Below, piece by piece: positions 1 through 6,322 of a stretch of 8,111 nucleotides of DNA. The DNA comes from Pseudomonadota bacterium (GTDB lineage Bacteria > Pseudomonadota > Gammaproteobacteria > Burkholderiales > SG8-39). The DNA lies in assembly GCA_021848555.1 (NCBI GenBank), contig JAJZUN010000107.1, forward strand, positions 1-8,111, in the 5' to 3' direction. Position 1 is the first letter of the stretch; each line of letters opens with the position of its first letter. The position numbers were made by a program, and so were the translations under genes. A model generated the notes under the pieces. The model saw only the letters and a program-made list of their open reading frames with translations. It ran no database searches and was not told the origin of the DNA.

Positions 1-189
1 CGCGGCGCGCTCGGCGCCGAGGACCAGTTCCGCCTGCGGCACTTTCTCGGTGAGCGCGGCGCGTCCGGGCGGGTCCGCGCGCGTGTCCGCGATGCGCACG
101 CGCGCGCCGCGGCGATCGAGAAAACGCGCCAGCGACAGGCCGGTCTCGCCCAAGCCCAGTACCAGCGCATGTGTGCCGGCGAGCCTCAT
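1..189 (-). CDS. murD: UDP-N-acetylmuramoyl-L-alanine--D-glutamate ligase MurD, N-terminal part (cut by window edge)
   Basis: Only the first 63 codons are present; the frame is open to base 1. MurD is the cytoplasmic ligase that adds D-glutamate to UDP-MurNAc-L-alanine using ATP. The visible N-terminus reads [20 protein letters not shown], the Rossmann-like domain 1 with its glycine-rich LGLGETG loop (about residues 10-16). It continues through a second beta strand (VRIADTR) as in the family. The ATPase and C-terminal domains lie outside the window. The ATG (189-187) overlaps the TGA of the short upstream frame at 186-347 as ATGA, so translation is probably coupled. No good Shine-Dalgarno is visible. 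Position after mraY is the standard dcw order. The odd point is that the sequence just upstream is a second copy of the mraY 3' end, not the mraY gene itself. Confidence 0.93.
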   Translation of the reverse strand, partial: MRLAGTHALVLGLGETGLSLARFLDRRGARVRIADTRADPPGRAALTEKVPQAELVLGAERAA

Positions 190-251
190 CTCAGCTTCAA
201 CGTCGACAAGCCGAACAGCACCAGCATCATCGTAATGATCCAGAACCGCAC
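185..251 (-). repeat. Second copy of the mraY 3' end (last 21 codons plus stop), next to murD
   Basis: These 67 bases match 343-409, the true end of mraY, at 59 of 67 positions by my hand alignment. Read on the minus strand both encode the same 21 residues (VRFWIITMM...LSTLKLR, the last MraY membrane helix) followed by TGA overlapping an ATG. All eight nucleotide differences are synonymous: Thr ACG/ACA, Leu TTG/CTA (two changes), Gly GGC/GGA, Leu CTG/TTG, Phe TTC/TTT, Arg CGG/CGC and Val GTG/GTA. Similarity stops abruptly upstream of the Val codon. The copy joins murD in the ATGA overlap usual for a native mraY-murD junction, so it is probably the remnant of the resident mraY. Confidence 0.93.
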
Positions 252-347
252 GGGGGCGATTGGTGTCGCCGTCACGTTCGTGCCAAAGTCGCGAACATGA
301 GCCTCCCCCATCGCTCCCGCCGTGCCGCTTTTTCTCAGCGCGCTCAT
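186..347 (-). CDS. Short frame of 53 codons between mraY and murD, ending in a copy of the last MraY helix; probably a recombination remnant
   Basis: The frame begins with an ATG (347-345) overlapping the mraY TGA as ATGA and ends with a TGA (188-186) overlapping the murD ATG. The first 32 residues ([20 protein letters not shown] and onward to TPIAP) match nothing I recognise and are polar with several basic residues. The last 21 are identical to residues 364-384 of MraY and would form one hydrophobic membrane segment. If translated it would be a small single-pass membrane protein. It may instead serve only to carry ribosomes from mraY to murD. The most likely origin is a scar: a start region brought in with mraY, fused to the leftover tail of an earlier mraY. 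Whether the product has any function cannot be told from sequence, so confidence refers to a real translated frame. Confidence 0.4.
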   Translation of the reverse strand: MSALRKSGTAGAMGEAHVRDFGTNVTATPIAPVRFWIITMMLVLFGLSTLKLR

Positions 348-409
348 CTCAGCTTCAATGTCGATAGTCCGAACAACACCAGCATCATCGTAATGATCCA
401 AAAGCGTAC
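343..409 (-). repeat. mraY 3' end, partner of the copy at 185-251
   Basis: This is the in-gene copy of the duplicated tail: codons 364-384 of mraY, the stop and one following base. Compared with 185-251 it uses somewhat less GC-rich synonyms (ACA, CTA, GGA, TTG, TTT, GTA). Confidence 0.93.
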
Positions 410-1498
410 GACGACCTGCGATTCCTTCCACCCGGAAAGCTCGTAGTGGTGGTGCAGCGGCGCCATGCGGAAAATGCGCTTGCCGCCGCTCCACTTGAAG
501 TACAGCACCTGCACCATCACCGACAGCGTTTCGGCCACGAACACGCCGCCCATGATGAGCAGCACGATTTCTTGGCGCACGATCACGGCCACCGTGCCCA
601 GCGCCGCGCCGATCGCAAGCGCGCCCACGTCGCCCATGAACACCTCGGCCGGATAGGCGTTGAACCAGAGAAAACCCAGGCCGGCCCCGGCCAGCGCGCC
701 GCAGAACACCGTCAGCTCTCCCGCGCCCGGGATATAGGGCAGGATCAGGTACTTCGAGTACACCGCGTTGCCGGCGACGTAGGCGAAAATTCCGAGCGCG
801 CCGGCGATCATCACTGCGGGCATGATCGCCAGGCCGTCCAGGCCGTCGGTGAGGTTGACCGCGTTGCTGGTGCCGACGATGACCAGGTAAGTCAGCACGA
901 TGAAGCCCCACACGCCCAGCGGATAGGCGATGTTCTTGAAGAACGGCAGGATCAGGTCGGCCTTGGGCGGCAGGGTCATGGAAAAGCCGCTGGCCACCCA
1001 TGCCGTAAACAGATCGAAAATCCTGGCGTTGCTCGGCGAGGACACGGCGAATGCGAGGTACACGGCCGCTACCAGACCGATGACCGACTGCCAGGCGAAC
1101 TTGGTCCGGGCCGACAATCCCTTCGGATTGCGCTCCACCACCTTGCGGTAGTCGTCGACCCAGCCGATGGCGCCGAAACCCAGGGTCACCACCAGCACCG
1201 CCCAGAGGAAGCGGTTGGACAGATCGCCCCACAACAAGGTGGTGATGCCGACCGAAACCAGGATCAGCGCCCCGCCCATGGTGGGCGTACCGGCCTTGGT
1301 CAGATGCGACTTCGGGCCGTCGTCGCGCACCGACTGGCCGATCTTGTAGGCGGTCAGCTTGCGGATCACCAGCGGCCCGGTGATGAACGAAATCGCCAGC
1401 GCGGTGAGGCAGGCGAGCACCGCGCGCAGGGTGATATAGCCGAACACGTTCAGCGCGCGCACGTCCTTGGCGAAATACTGAGCAAGCTCGAGCAGCAT
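344..1498 (-). CDS. mraY: Phospho-N-acetylmuramoyl-pentapeptide-transferase MraY
   Basis: This integral inner-membrane enzyme transfers phospho-MurNAc-pentapeptide from UDP to undecaprenyl phosphate, giving lipid I. The protein has 384 residues, nearer the longer betaproteobacterial form than the 360 of E. coli. Visible family marks are the paired aspartates D115-D116 in GWVDDYRK, the NLTDGLDG motif (residues 215-222), the cytoplasmic-loop aspartate D290 in FMGDVG, and the histidine cluster in [10 protein letters not shown] (349-351). About ten hydrophobic segments are spread along the chain. The ATG at 1498 is supported by an AGGGA Shine-Dalgarno seven bases upstream and by the typical [10 protein letters not shown]-terminus. 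Its TGA overlaps the ATG of the 53-codon frame. Both ends of the gene recur outside it (14 bp next to murF, 67 bp next to murD), suggesting that the gene was brought in over an older copy. The enzyme itself looks intact. Confidence 0.97.
   Translation of the reverse strand: MLLELAQYFAKDVRALNVFGYITLRAVLACLTALAISFITGPLVIRKLTAYKIGQSVRDDGPKSHLTKAGTPTMGGALILVSVGITTLLWGDLSNRFLWAVLVVTLGFGAIGWVDDYRKVVERNPKGLSARTKFAWQSVIGLVAAVYLAFAVSSPSNARIFDLFTAWVASGFSMTLPPKADLILPFFKNIAYPLGVWGFIVLTYLVIVGTSNAVNLTDGLDGLAIMPAVMIAGALGIFAYVAGNAVYSKYLILPYIPGAGELTVFCGALAGAGLGFLWFNAYPAEVFMGDVGALAIGAALGTVAVIVRQEIVLLIMGGVFVAETLSVMVQVLYFKWSGGKRIFRMAPLHHHYELSGWKESQVVVRFWIITMMLVLFGLSTLKLR
1485..1498 (-). repeat. 14-bp direct repeat at the mraY start (in-gene copy)
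   Basis: The minus-strand sequence ATGCTGCTCGAGCT forms the first 14 bases of mraY and recurs exactly at 1586-1599, directly after the murF stop. The copies differ immediately beyond both ends. Confidence 0.9.
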
Positions 1499-1599
1499 CA
1501 GCTTATCCCTGCCTTATGAACGGATGACCAGAACACCTGCCCCATCGATGCCGATAAGCACTTGAGCGAGCGTTCCATGCGGTCGAGCTCGAGCAGCAT
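1498..1599 (-). CDS. Short frame of 33 codons between murF and mraY; probably a hybrid scar of mraY start and murF tail
   Basis: The frame starts with the ATG directly after the murF TGA and ends with a TGA sharing one base with the mraY ATG (TGATG). It begins [18 protein letters not shown] repeats the MraY N-terminus, and RMER repeats the conserved C-terminal RMER of MurF: bases 1570-1581 match murF 1642-1653 at 11 of 12 positions, in the same reading phase. The rest ([20 protein letters not shown]) is unrecognised. By eye the linker is clearly lower in GC than murF and uses codons rare here (TTA, ATA, TCA). One reading is a few codons of the old mraY joined to the 3' tail of a foreign murF that came in ahead of the current mraY. 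It may only maintain translational coupling; a functional peptide is doubtful. Confidence 0.35.
   Translation of the reverse strand: MLLELDRMERSLKCLSASMGQVFWSSVHKAGIS
1506..1510 (-). promoter_or_regulatory. Ribosome binding site of mraY
   Basis: AGGGA on the minus strand lies seven bases before the mraY ATG. It sits inside the 33-codon linker frame, so mraY can initiate on its own as well as through the overlapping TGATG. It is one of the clearer Shine-Dalgarno sequences here and supports the 1498 start over other in-frame starts. Confidence 0.7.
1586..1599 (-). repeat. 14-bp direct repeat of the mraY start (copy next to murF)
   Basis: This is an exact copy of the first 14 bases of mraY, abutting the murF TGA. 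After the five codons MLLEL the sequence leaves the MraY frame identity (DRMER instead of AQYFA). It is probably the remaining 5' end of the earlier mraY. Confidence 0.85.
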
Positions 1600-2967
1600 T
1601 CAGTGCCCCTCCGCCTGCGCACCGGTGAGCGCCTGCACCACGCGCTCCATGCGCATGCTGCGCGAGCCCTTCACCAGCACCGTCACGCCCGGTGCTAGGC
1701 CGGGTTCCAGCCCGGCCAACAACGCGTCGATATCGGCGTAGTGCGATGCCCCCGCGCCGAACGCCGCCGCCGCATGCGCGCAGGATTTCCCGACGACCAA
1801 CAGGCGGTCGATGCCGCAGGCGCGGGCGTGGCGGCCGATTTCCGCGTGGAACTCCGCGCCTTGCGCGCCGACTTCTCCCATGTCGCCCAGCACCAGGAAT
1901 TTTCTCCCGGCGCCGCGCGCCAGCACTTCGATCGCGGCGATGACCGAATCCGGATTGGCGTTGTAGCTGTCGTCGAGAACGATTTCGCCTTGCTTTCCGG
2001 CCCGCTGCTGCAGCCGCCCCTGCACCGGCTCGAACACGGCCAGCCCGCGCGCGATCGCCGCCAGTCCGACGCCGGCGGCCGACGCCGCAGCAGCCGCCGC
2101 CAGTGCGTTGCGCACGTTGTGCACTCCGGCCGCGCGCAGCGCAAGCGGCGCCTCACCGGCTGCGGTGCACAACACGATGTCGCTGCCGAAGTCGCGCAGT
2201 GCGAAACGGCCGCCCACCGCCGCCGGCCGCTCCAGCCCGAAATCCACTACCCGCCGCGGCGCGCAGACGCCGCGCCAATAGCCGGCGTAGCTGTCGTCGG
2301 CGTTGATCACCGCCACGCCGTCGGCGGGCAGCGCGGCGAACACCGCGCCATGCTCGCGCGCCACGTCCTCCACGCTGTGCATGAACTCCTGATGCTCGCG
2401 CTGGGCGTTGTTCACCAGCGCCACGGTCGGCCGGGCTATTGCCGCGAGGTAAGCGGTTTCCCCCGGATGATTCATCCCGAGCTCCACCACCGCGCAGGCA
2501 TGCTGCGCGCGCAGGCCGAGCAGGGTCAGCGGCAGGCCGATGTCGTTGTTGAGATTGCCCGGCGTGGCGTAGGAGCGCCCGGGCCCCGCGTGCGCGGCGA
2601 GTATCGCCGCGATCATCGCCTTCACCGTGGTCTTGCCGTTCGAGCCGGTCACGGCGATCAGCGGCAGCTTGAATTTGCTGCGCCAGTAGGCGGCCAGCCT
2701 GCCCAGCCCCAGCCGGGTATCGTCGACCACCAGCAGCGGCAGCGGCGCATCGCCGCTCGCGCCCCGGCGGTCAACCATGGCGGCCGCCGCGCCGCGCGCG
2801 CGCGCCGCAGCGAGGTATTCGTGCCCGTCGAAGCGCTCGCCGCGCAGCGCCACGAACAGCGCGCCCTCGCCTATCGTGCGGGTATCGCTGGATACCGCGC
2901 AAAAGCGCGCATCGGCGCCGAGCGCTTCAGCGCCGATGCCTTGCGCCGCTTCGTGCAGGTCCATCAT
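1600..2967 (-). CDS. murF: UDP-N-acetylmuramoyl-tripeptide--D-alanyl-D-alanine ligase MurF
   Basis: MurF adds the D-Ala-D-Ala dipeptide to UDP-MurNAc-tripeptide with ATP, completing the cytoplasmic pentapeptide precursor. The protein has 455 residues, normal for the family. The N-terminal substrate domain includes the SSDTR motif (26-30) and the FVALRGERFDGH stretch (38-49). The ATP loop is TGSNGKTT (107-114). NNAQREHQEFM (186-196) lies in the central domain. The C-terminal domain carries DDSYNANPDS (332-341), LGDMGE (360-365) and KGSRSMRMERVV (433-444). The ATG at 2967 overlaps the murE TGA by four bases; a second ATG follows at once (2964), so the first residue is uncertain by one codon. 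A GGTGG sequence five to eight bases upstream may be the ribosome site. The stop is followed directly by the 33-codon linker frame and not by mraY itself, which is unusual. Confidence 0.97.
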   Translation of the reverse strand: MMDLHEAAQGIGAEALGADARFCAVSSDTRTIGEGALFVALRGERFDGHEYLAAARARGAAAAMVDRRGASGDAPLPLLVVDDTRLGLGRLAAYWRSKFKLPLIAVTGSNGKTTVKAMIAAILAAHAGPGRSYATPGNLNNDIGLPLTLLGLRAQHACAVVELGMNHPGETAYLAAIARPTVALVNNAQREHQEFMHSVEDVAREHGAVFAALPADGVAVINADDSYAGYWRGVCAPRRVVDFGLERPAAVGGRFALRDFGSDIVLCTAAGEAPLALRAAGVHNVRNALAAAAAASAAGVGLAAIARGLAVFEPVQGRLQQRAGKQGEIVLDDSYNANPDSVIAAIEVLARGAGRKFLVLGDMGEVGAQGAEFHAEIGRHARACGIDRLLVVGKSCAHAAAAFGAGASHYADIDALLAGLEPGLAPGVTVLVKGSRSMRMERVVQALTGAQAEGH

Positions 2968-4493
2968 TGATTCCACCCTGCGAGCGCCTGCGCCGCGACC
3001 GCGGCGTCCGAAAACGCAATGCGCTGCCCCGCACGCTCCTGATAGTCCTCGTGGCCCTTGCCCGCGATCAGCACCACGTCGTTCGCGGCAGCCGCGGCGA
3101 TCGCCGCGGCAATCGCTTCGCGCCGCTCGGCGATGACCAGCGGCGCCTGTTTCATCGGCGCCTCGGCCAATACGCCTTCCAGTATGTCGGTGATTATTTC
3201 GAGCGGGTCTTCGCCGCGCGGGTTGTCGCTGGTCAGCAACACCTGGTCGGCGCTGCGCGCCGCGATAGCGCCCATCAGCGAACGCTTGCCGCGGTCGCGG
3301 TCGCCGCCGCAGCCGAACACGCACACCAGCCGGCCGCGCTGCTCTTCGGCCAGCGGCCGCAGGCTGGCGAGTGCCGCCTCCAGCGCATCCGGACTGTGGG
3401 CGTAATCGATCACGGCGAGCGGCTTGCCCGCGCCGCCCAGACACTGCATGCGCCCGGGCGGAGAGCTGAGCGCGGCAACCGCCGTCACCGCCTGCTCCAG
3501 CGTCACGCCGGCGCCGAGCAGCACGCCCAGCACGCCCAGCAGATTGGACACGTTGAAACGCCCGTGCAGGGCGCTTTTCACTTCCATCCTGCCCCATGAA
3601 CTCACGAGATCGAAAGCGAGACCGTCCCGGGTGAGCCGGATGTTCTCGGCTTCGAGAAAATACCCGAGGCCAGCCACACTCGCCACACCCGCATGCGCGC
3701 TGTAGCCGGCGCAGGTCACCTTGCCGCCGGCGAGCTTCTGCGCCAGGCGCACACCGAGCACGTCGTCCATGTTCAGCACCGCGCCGGAGAGCCCCGGCGC
3801 ATCGAACAGCAGCGCCTTCGCCGCGGCATAGCGTTCCATGTCGCCGTGATAATCCAGATGGTCGCGCGACAGATTCGTCAGCAGCGCCACGTCGAACCGC
3901 ACGCCGTTGACCCTCCCCTGGTCCAGTCCGATGGAAGACACTTCCATCACCACGCCCTGCGCGCCCGCCTCCAGGAATTCGGCCAGGCGCCGGTGCAGTT
4001 CGATCGCTTCCGGCGTGGTATTGAGCGTCGGCGCCAGTGCGGCGGCCGGCTCGCGCCCCGCTGCCGCGGCCAGGCCGCTGCCCAGGGTGCCGATCACCGC
4101 GGTCTTGCGTCCCAGCGCATTGAGCGCCTGCGCGATCCACTGGCTGCAGGAGGTCTTGCCGTTGGTGCCGGTAACGCCGGCCAGCCACAGCTTTTCCGAC
4201 GGGCGGCCGTAGACTTCGTGGGCGAGATGGCCGGCCAGGCGGCGCAAACCGTCTACCCCGACATTGGGCACGCGCCAGGACTCGTCCCAGGTGAAACCGT
4301 CGCGTTCCCACAGCACCGCGGCCGCGCCGCGCGCGATCGCGTCGGCGATATAGCGCCTGCCGTCGGTGCTTGCGCCCGGATAGGCAAGGAAAGCGTCGCC
4401 GGCACGCAGCGCGCGGCTGTCGACGCCCAGGCCGACGATGCGCGCTCCCTGCTGCTGCAGCTGGGCCAGTAGGTCGATCGCTGTCTTATTCAC
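2964..4493 (-). CDS. murE: UDP-N-acetylmuramoyl-L-alanyl-D-glutamate--2,6-diaminopimelate ligase MurE
   Basis: MurE adds the third residue of the stem peptide. The DNPR motif (423-426) in SDNPRGEDP is the known signature for meso-diaminopimelate, giving Gram-negative type peptidoglycan. The protein has 509 residues from the chosen start. The first domain shows VDSRALRAGDAFLAYPG (24-40). The ATP loop is GVTGTNGKTS (106-115). LNTTPE (157-162) and EVSSIGL (184-190) bind the UDP-MurNAc substrate. K226 in DYHGDMERYAAAK is the expected carbamylated lysine. IDYAHSPDALE (362-372) and AGKGHEDYQE (477-486) complete the C-terminal domain. The start is taken as GTG at 4493 because the family-like sequence (NKTAIDLLAQL) begins there. 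Upstream in-frame sequence, back to a TTG at 4556, translates the heptamer repeat and is unlike MurE. No Shine-Dalgarno precedes the GTG. Confidence 0.95.
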   Translation of the reverse strand: MNKTAIDLLAQLQQQGARIVGLGVDSRALRAGDAFLAYPGASTDGRRYIADAIARGAAAVLWERDGFTWDESWRVPNVGVDGLRRLAGHLAHEVYGRPSEKLWLAGVTGTNGKTSCSQWIAQALNALGRKTAVIGTLGSGLAAAAGREPAAALAPTLNTTPEAIELHRRLAEFLEAGAQGVVMEVSSIGLDQGRVNGVRFDVALLTNLSRDHLDYHGDMERYAAAKALLFDAPGLSGAVLNMDDVLGVRLAQKLAGGKVTCAGYSAHAGVASVAGLGYFLEAENIRLTRDGLAFDLVSSWGRMEVKSALHGRFNVSNLLGVLGVLLGAGVTLEQAVTAVAALSSPPGRMQCLGGAGKPLAVIDYAHSPDALEAALASLRPLAEEQRGRLVCVFGCGGDRDRGKRSLMGAIAARSADQVLLTSDNPRGEDPLEIITDILEGVLAEAPMKQAPLVIAERREAIAAAIAAAAANDVVLIAGKGHEDYQERAGQRIAFSDAAVAAQALAGWNQ

Positions 4494-4496
4494 GTC

Positions 4497-4574
4497 GTGG
4501 TTCGTGGTTCGTGGTTCGTCGTTCGCGTGGCCTGGGGTCGTCCGGAAAACGAGCAACGAGCCACGAACAACGAA
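4497..4574. repeat. Palindromic heptamer-repeat element in the ftsI-murE spacer
   Basis: The 101-bp spacer between the murE start and the ftsI stop holds four tandem heptamers on the plus strand, GTGGTTC three times and then GTCGTTC (4497-4524). About 25 bases later come inverted, diverged heptamers GAGCAAC, GAGCCAC and GAACAAC (4551-4571). Bases 4501-4525 are complementary to 4550-4574 at 21 of 25 positions with a 24-base loop, so either strand could fold into a long imperfect hairpin. There is no T-run after it, so it does not look like a terminator. It resembles a small dispersed palindromic repeat and not a gene. It separates genes that are normally tightly coupled and ends three bases before the murE GTG. 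Confidence 0.85.
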
Positions 4575-4594
4575 TTCGCATTGCGCGCTTCATT

Positions 4595-6322
4595 TCACAC
4601 GCCTTCCTTGATTTCGGACCCCTCGGACGGCAGTTCCAGCGGCTTGAGCGGCGCGTCCGGCGGCACGCCCAGCATGCGCAGGGCCCCGCCCATCACCGCG
4701 GAGAACACCGGCGCCGCAACCGCGCCGCCGTAGTAGCGGCCGGCCGACGGTTCATCCAGCATCACCGCGATCACCAGCCTGGGATCGGAGGCCGGCGCCA
4801 GGCCGACGAACGAGGACACGTACTTGTGCTGCGCGTAGCCGCCGTTTTCTTCCTTGTGCGCGGTGCCGGTCTTGCCCGCCACGCGATAGCCCATCACACG
4901 CGCCTGGGGCGCGGTGCCGCCGGGTTGGACTGCCAGCTCCAGCATGTCGCGCACTTTGCGTGCGGTGGCCGGAGAAATCACCTGCTTGCCGGTGGGCGCG
5001 GCGTCCGCGCGCAGCAGCGACAGCGGCATCAGCTCGCCGTCATGCGCGAATATGGTGTAGGCACGCGCCAATTGCAGCAGCGACACCGAGATGCCATGGC
5101 CGTAGGCCATGGTGGCCTGCTCGATCGGGCGCCAGCTCTTGTACGCGCGCAGCTTGCCGCCGGCCGCGCCCGGAAAACCCAGGTGCGGCGCGGCGCCGAA
5201 GCCGACCTTGTCGAACATGCCCCACATCGCTTCGGCCGGCAGGCTGAGCGCGATTCTGGCGGCGCCGACGTTGCTCGAGCGCTGAATCACCTGCGCCACC
5301 GTCATGTCGCCGAAATGGTGCGCGTCATGGATGGTCGCGCGGCCGATGCTGAGACTGCCGCTCGCGGTGGCGATCATCGACTCCGGCGTGACTTTTCCAT
5401 CCTCGATGGCGAGCGCCACGGTGAATGGCTTGAGGGTGGATCCCGGCTCGAAGGTGTCGGTAATCACGCGGTTGCGCAATTGCGCACCGGACAGGCGGTT
5501 GCGGTTGTTCGGGTTGTAGGTGGGCAGGTTCGCGAGCGCCAGCACCTCGCCGGTCCTGGCGTCGAGCACGACGATGGCGCCGGCCTTGGCCTTGTTGTTG
5601 TCGACGGCAAGCTTCAACTGCGAGAACGCGAGGTTCTGCAGCTTCGCATCCAGCGCGAGCGCGAGGTCGCGCCCGTTCTGCGCCTCGCGTATCGATTGCG
5701 TATCCTCGACGATCTGCCCCATGCGGTCCTTGATCACCCGCCGGCTGCCCGACTTGCCGGCGAGCGTGGACTGAAATGCGAGTTCTATGCCTTCCTGGCC
5801 GGCGTCATCCGCGCCGGTGAAGCCGAGCACCTGCGCCATCACCTCGCCGCCGGGGTAATAGCGGCGGTATTCGCGGTTCTGGAACAGGCCCGGGATGCGC
5901 AGTTCGCTCACGCGCTCGGCCACTTCGGGCGGAATCTGGCGCTTGAGGTAAACGAAAGAGGTGGCCTCGTTCAGGCGTTTGTCGATTTCCCGCTGCGGCA
6001 GTTCCAGCAGGGCCGCCAGTTTGGCGCGCTGCTGCGAGGAAAACTGCACTTCCTCTGGAATGGCCCACACCGACTTGACCGGCGTGCTGATCGCCAGCGC
6101 TTCGCCGTGCCGGTCGGTGATCTTGCCGCGGTTGGCGCTGATTTCCAGCAGGCGGCTGTAGCGCGACTCGCCTTTCTGCTGCAGAAAATCGTTGTTCAAA
6201 CCCTGCAGGTAGACAGCGCGGCCGGCGAGCACCAGAAAACCGCCTGCGATCAGCGCGAGCAGCAGGCGCGAGCGCCACAAGGGCAGGCGCAGCGTAAGCA
6301 CCGGGCTGGCGGCGTAGTTCAT
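4595..6322 (-). CDS. ftsI: Septal peptidoglycan D,D-transpeptidase FtsI (PBP3)
   Basis: FtsI crosslinks septal peptidoglycan and works with FtsW and the FtsQLB complex at the divisome; it is the PBP3 target of beta-lactams. The protein has 575 residues, close to the E. coli length. A short cytoplasmic N-terminus is followed by one membrane anchor (about 17-38). The periplasmic dimerisation domain includes ANRGKITDRHGEALA (63-77) and YRRYYPGGEVMAQVLGF (152-168). The transpeptidase domain has all three catalytic motifs: STLK (nucleophile S295, K298), SSN (349-351) and KTG (484-486). The ATG at 6322 overlaps the ftsL TGA by four bases, and no strong Shine-Dalgarno is seen, so translation is probably coupled. 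The C-terminus (EIKEGV) is followed by the heptamer-repeat spacer and not directly by murE. Nothing suggests inactivation. Confidence 0.97.
   Translation of the reverse strand: MNYAASPVLTLRLPLWRSRLLLALIAGGFLVLAGRAVYLQGLNNDFLQQKGESRYSRLLEISANRGKITDRHGEALAISTPVKSVWAIPEEVQFSSQQRAKLAALLELPQREIDKRLNEATSFVYLKRQIPPEVAERVSELRIPGLFQNREYRRYYPGGEVMAQVLGFTGADDAGQEGIELAFQSTLAGKSGSRRVIKDRMGQIVEDTQSIREAQNGRDLALALDAKLQNLAFSQLKLAVDNNKAKAGAIVVLDARTGEVLALANLPTYNPNNRNRLSGAQLRNRVITDTFEPGSTLKPFTVALAIEDGKVTPESMIATASGSLSIGRATIHDAHHFGDMTVAQVIQRSSNVGAARIALSLPAEAMWGMFDKVGFGAAPHLGFPGAAGGKLRAYKSWRPIEQATMAYGHGISVSLLQLARAYTIFAHDGELMPLSLLRADAAPTGKQVISPATARKVRDMLELAVQPGGTAPQARVMGYRVAGKTGTAHKEENGGYAQHKYVSSFVGLAPASDPRLVIAVMLDEPSAGRYYGGAVAAPVFSAVMGGALRMLGVPPDAPLKPLELPSEGSEIKEGV

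Noticed and set aside
446..1519. Plus-strand open frame of 357 codons opposite mraY
   Set aside because: It is the antisense shadow of mraY, rich in His, Arg and Gln, with no recognisable domain and no ribosome site.
1501..1559. 7-bp inverted repeat GCTTATC (1501-1507) and GATAAGC (1553-1559) in the murF-mraY linker
   Set aside because: It is short and widely spaced, has no associated transposase or terminator features, and could occur by chance.
1485..1599. Insertion of a mobile element with a 14-bp target-site duplication at the mraY start
   Set aside because: The intervening 87 bp has no transposase and no clear terminal inverted repeats, and the matching duplication at the 3' end of mraY is better explained by one replacement event. 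I cannot fully exclude it.
1741..2970. Plus-strand open frame of 409 codons opposite murF
   Set aside because: It mirrors murF codon structure; the composition is typical of an antisense shadow and no family motif is seen.
2967..4311. Upstream extension of the murF frame through murE
   Set aside because: This is only an open frame overlapping murE in another phase. The MurF family start is at 2967, where it overlaps the murE stop.
4497..4574. Rho-independent terminator between ftsI and murE
   Set aside because: The hairpin is long and imperfect, has a 24-base loop and lacks a following T-run on either strand. Termination here would cut off essential downstream genes.
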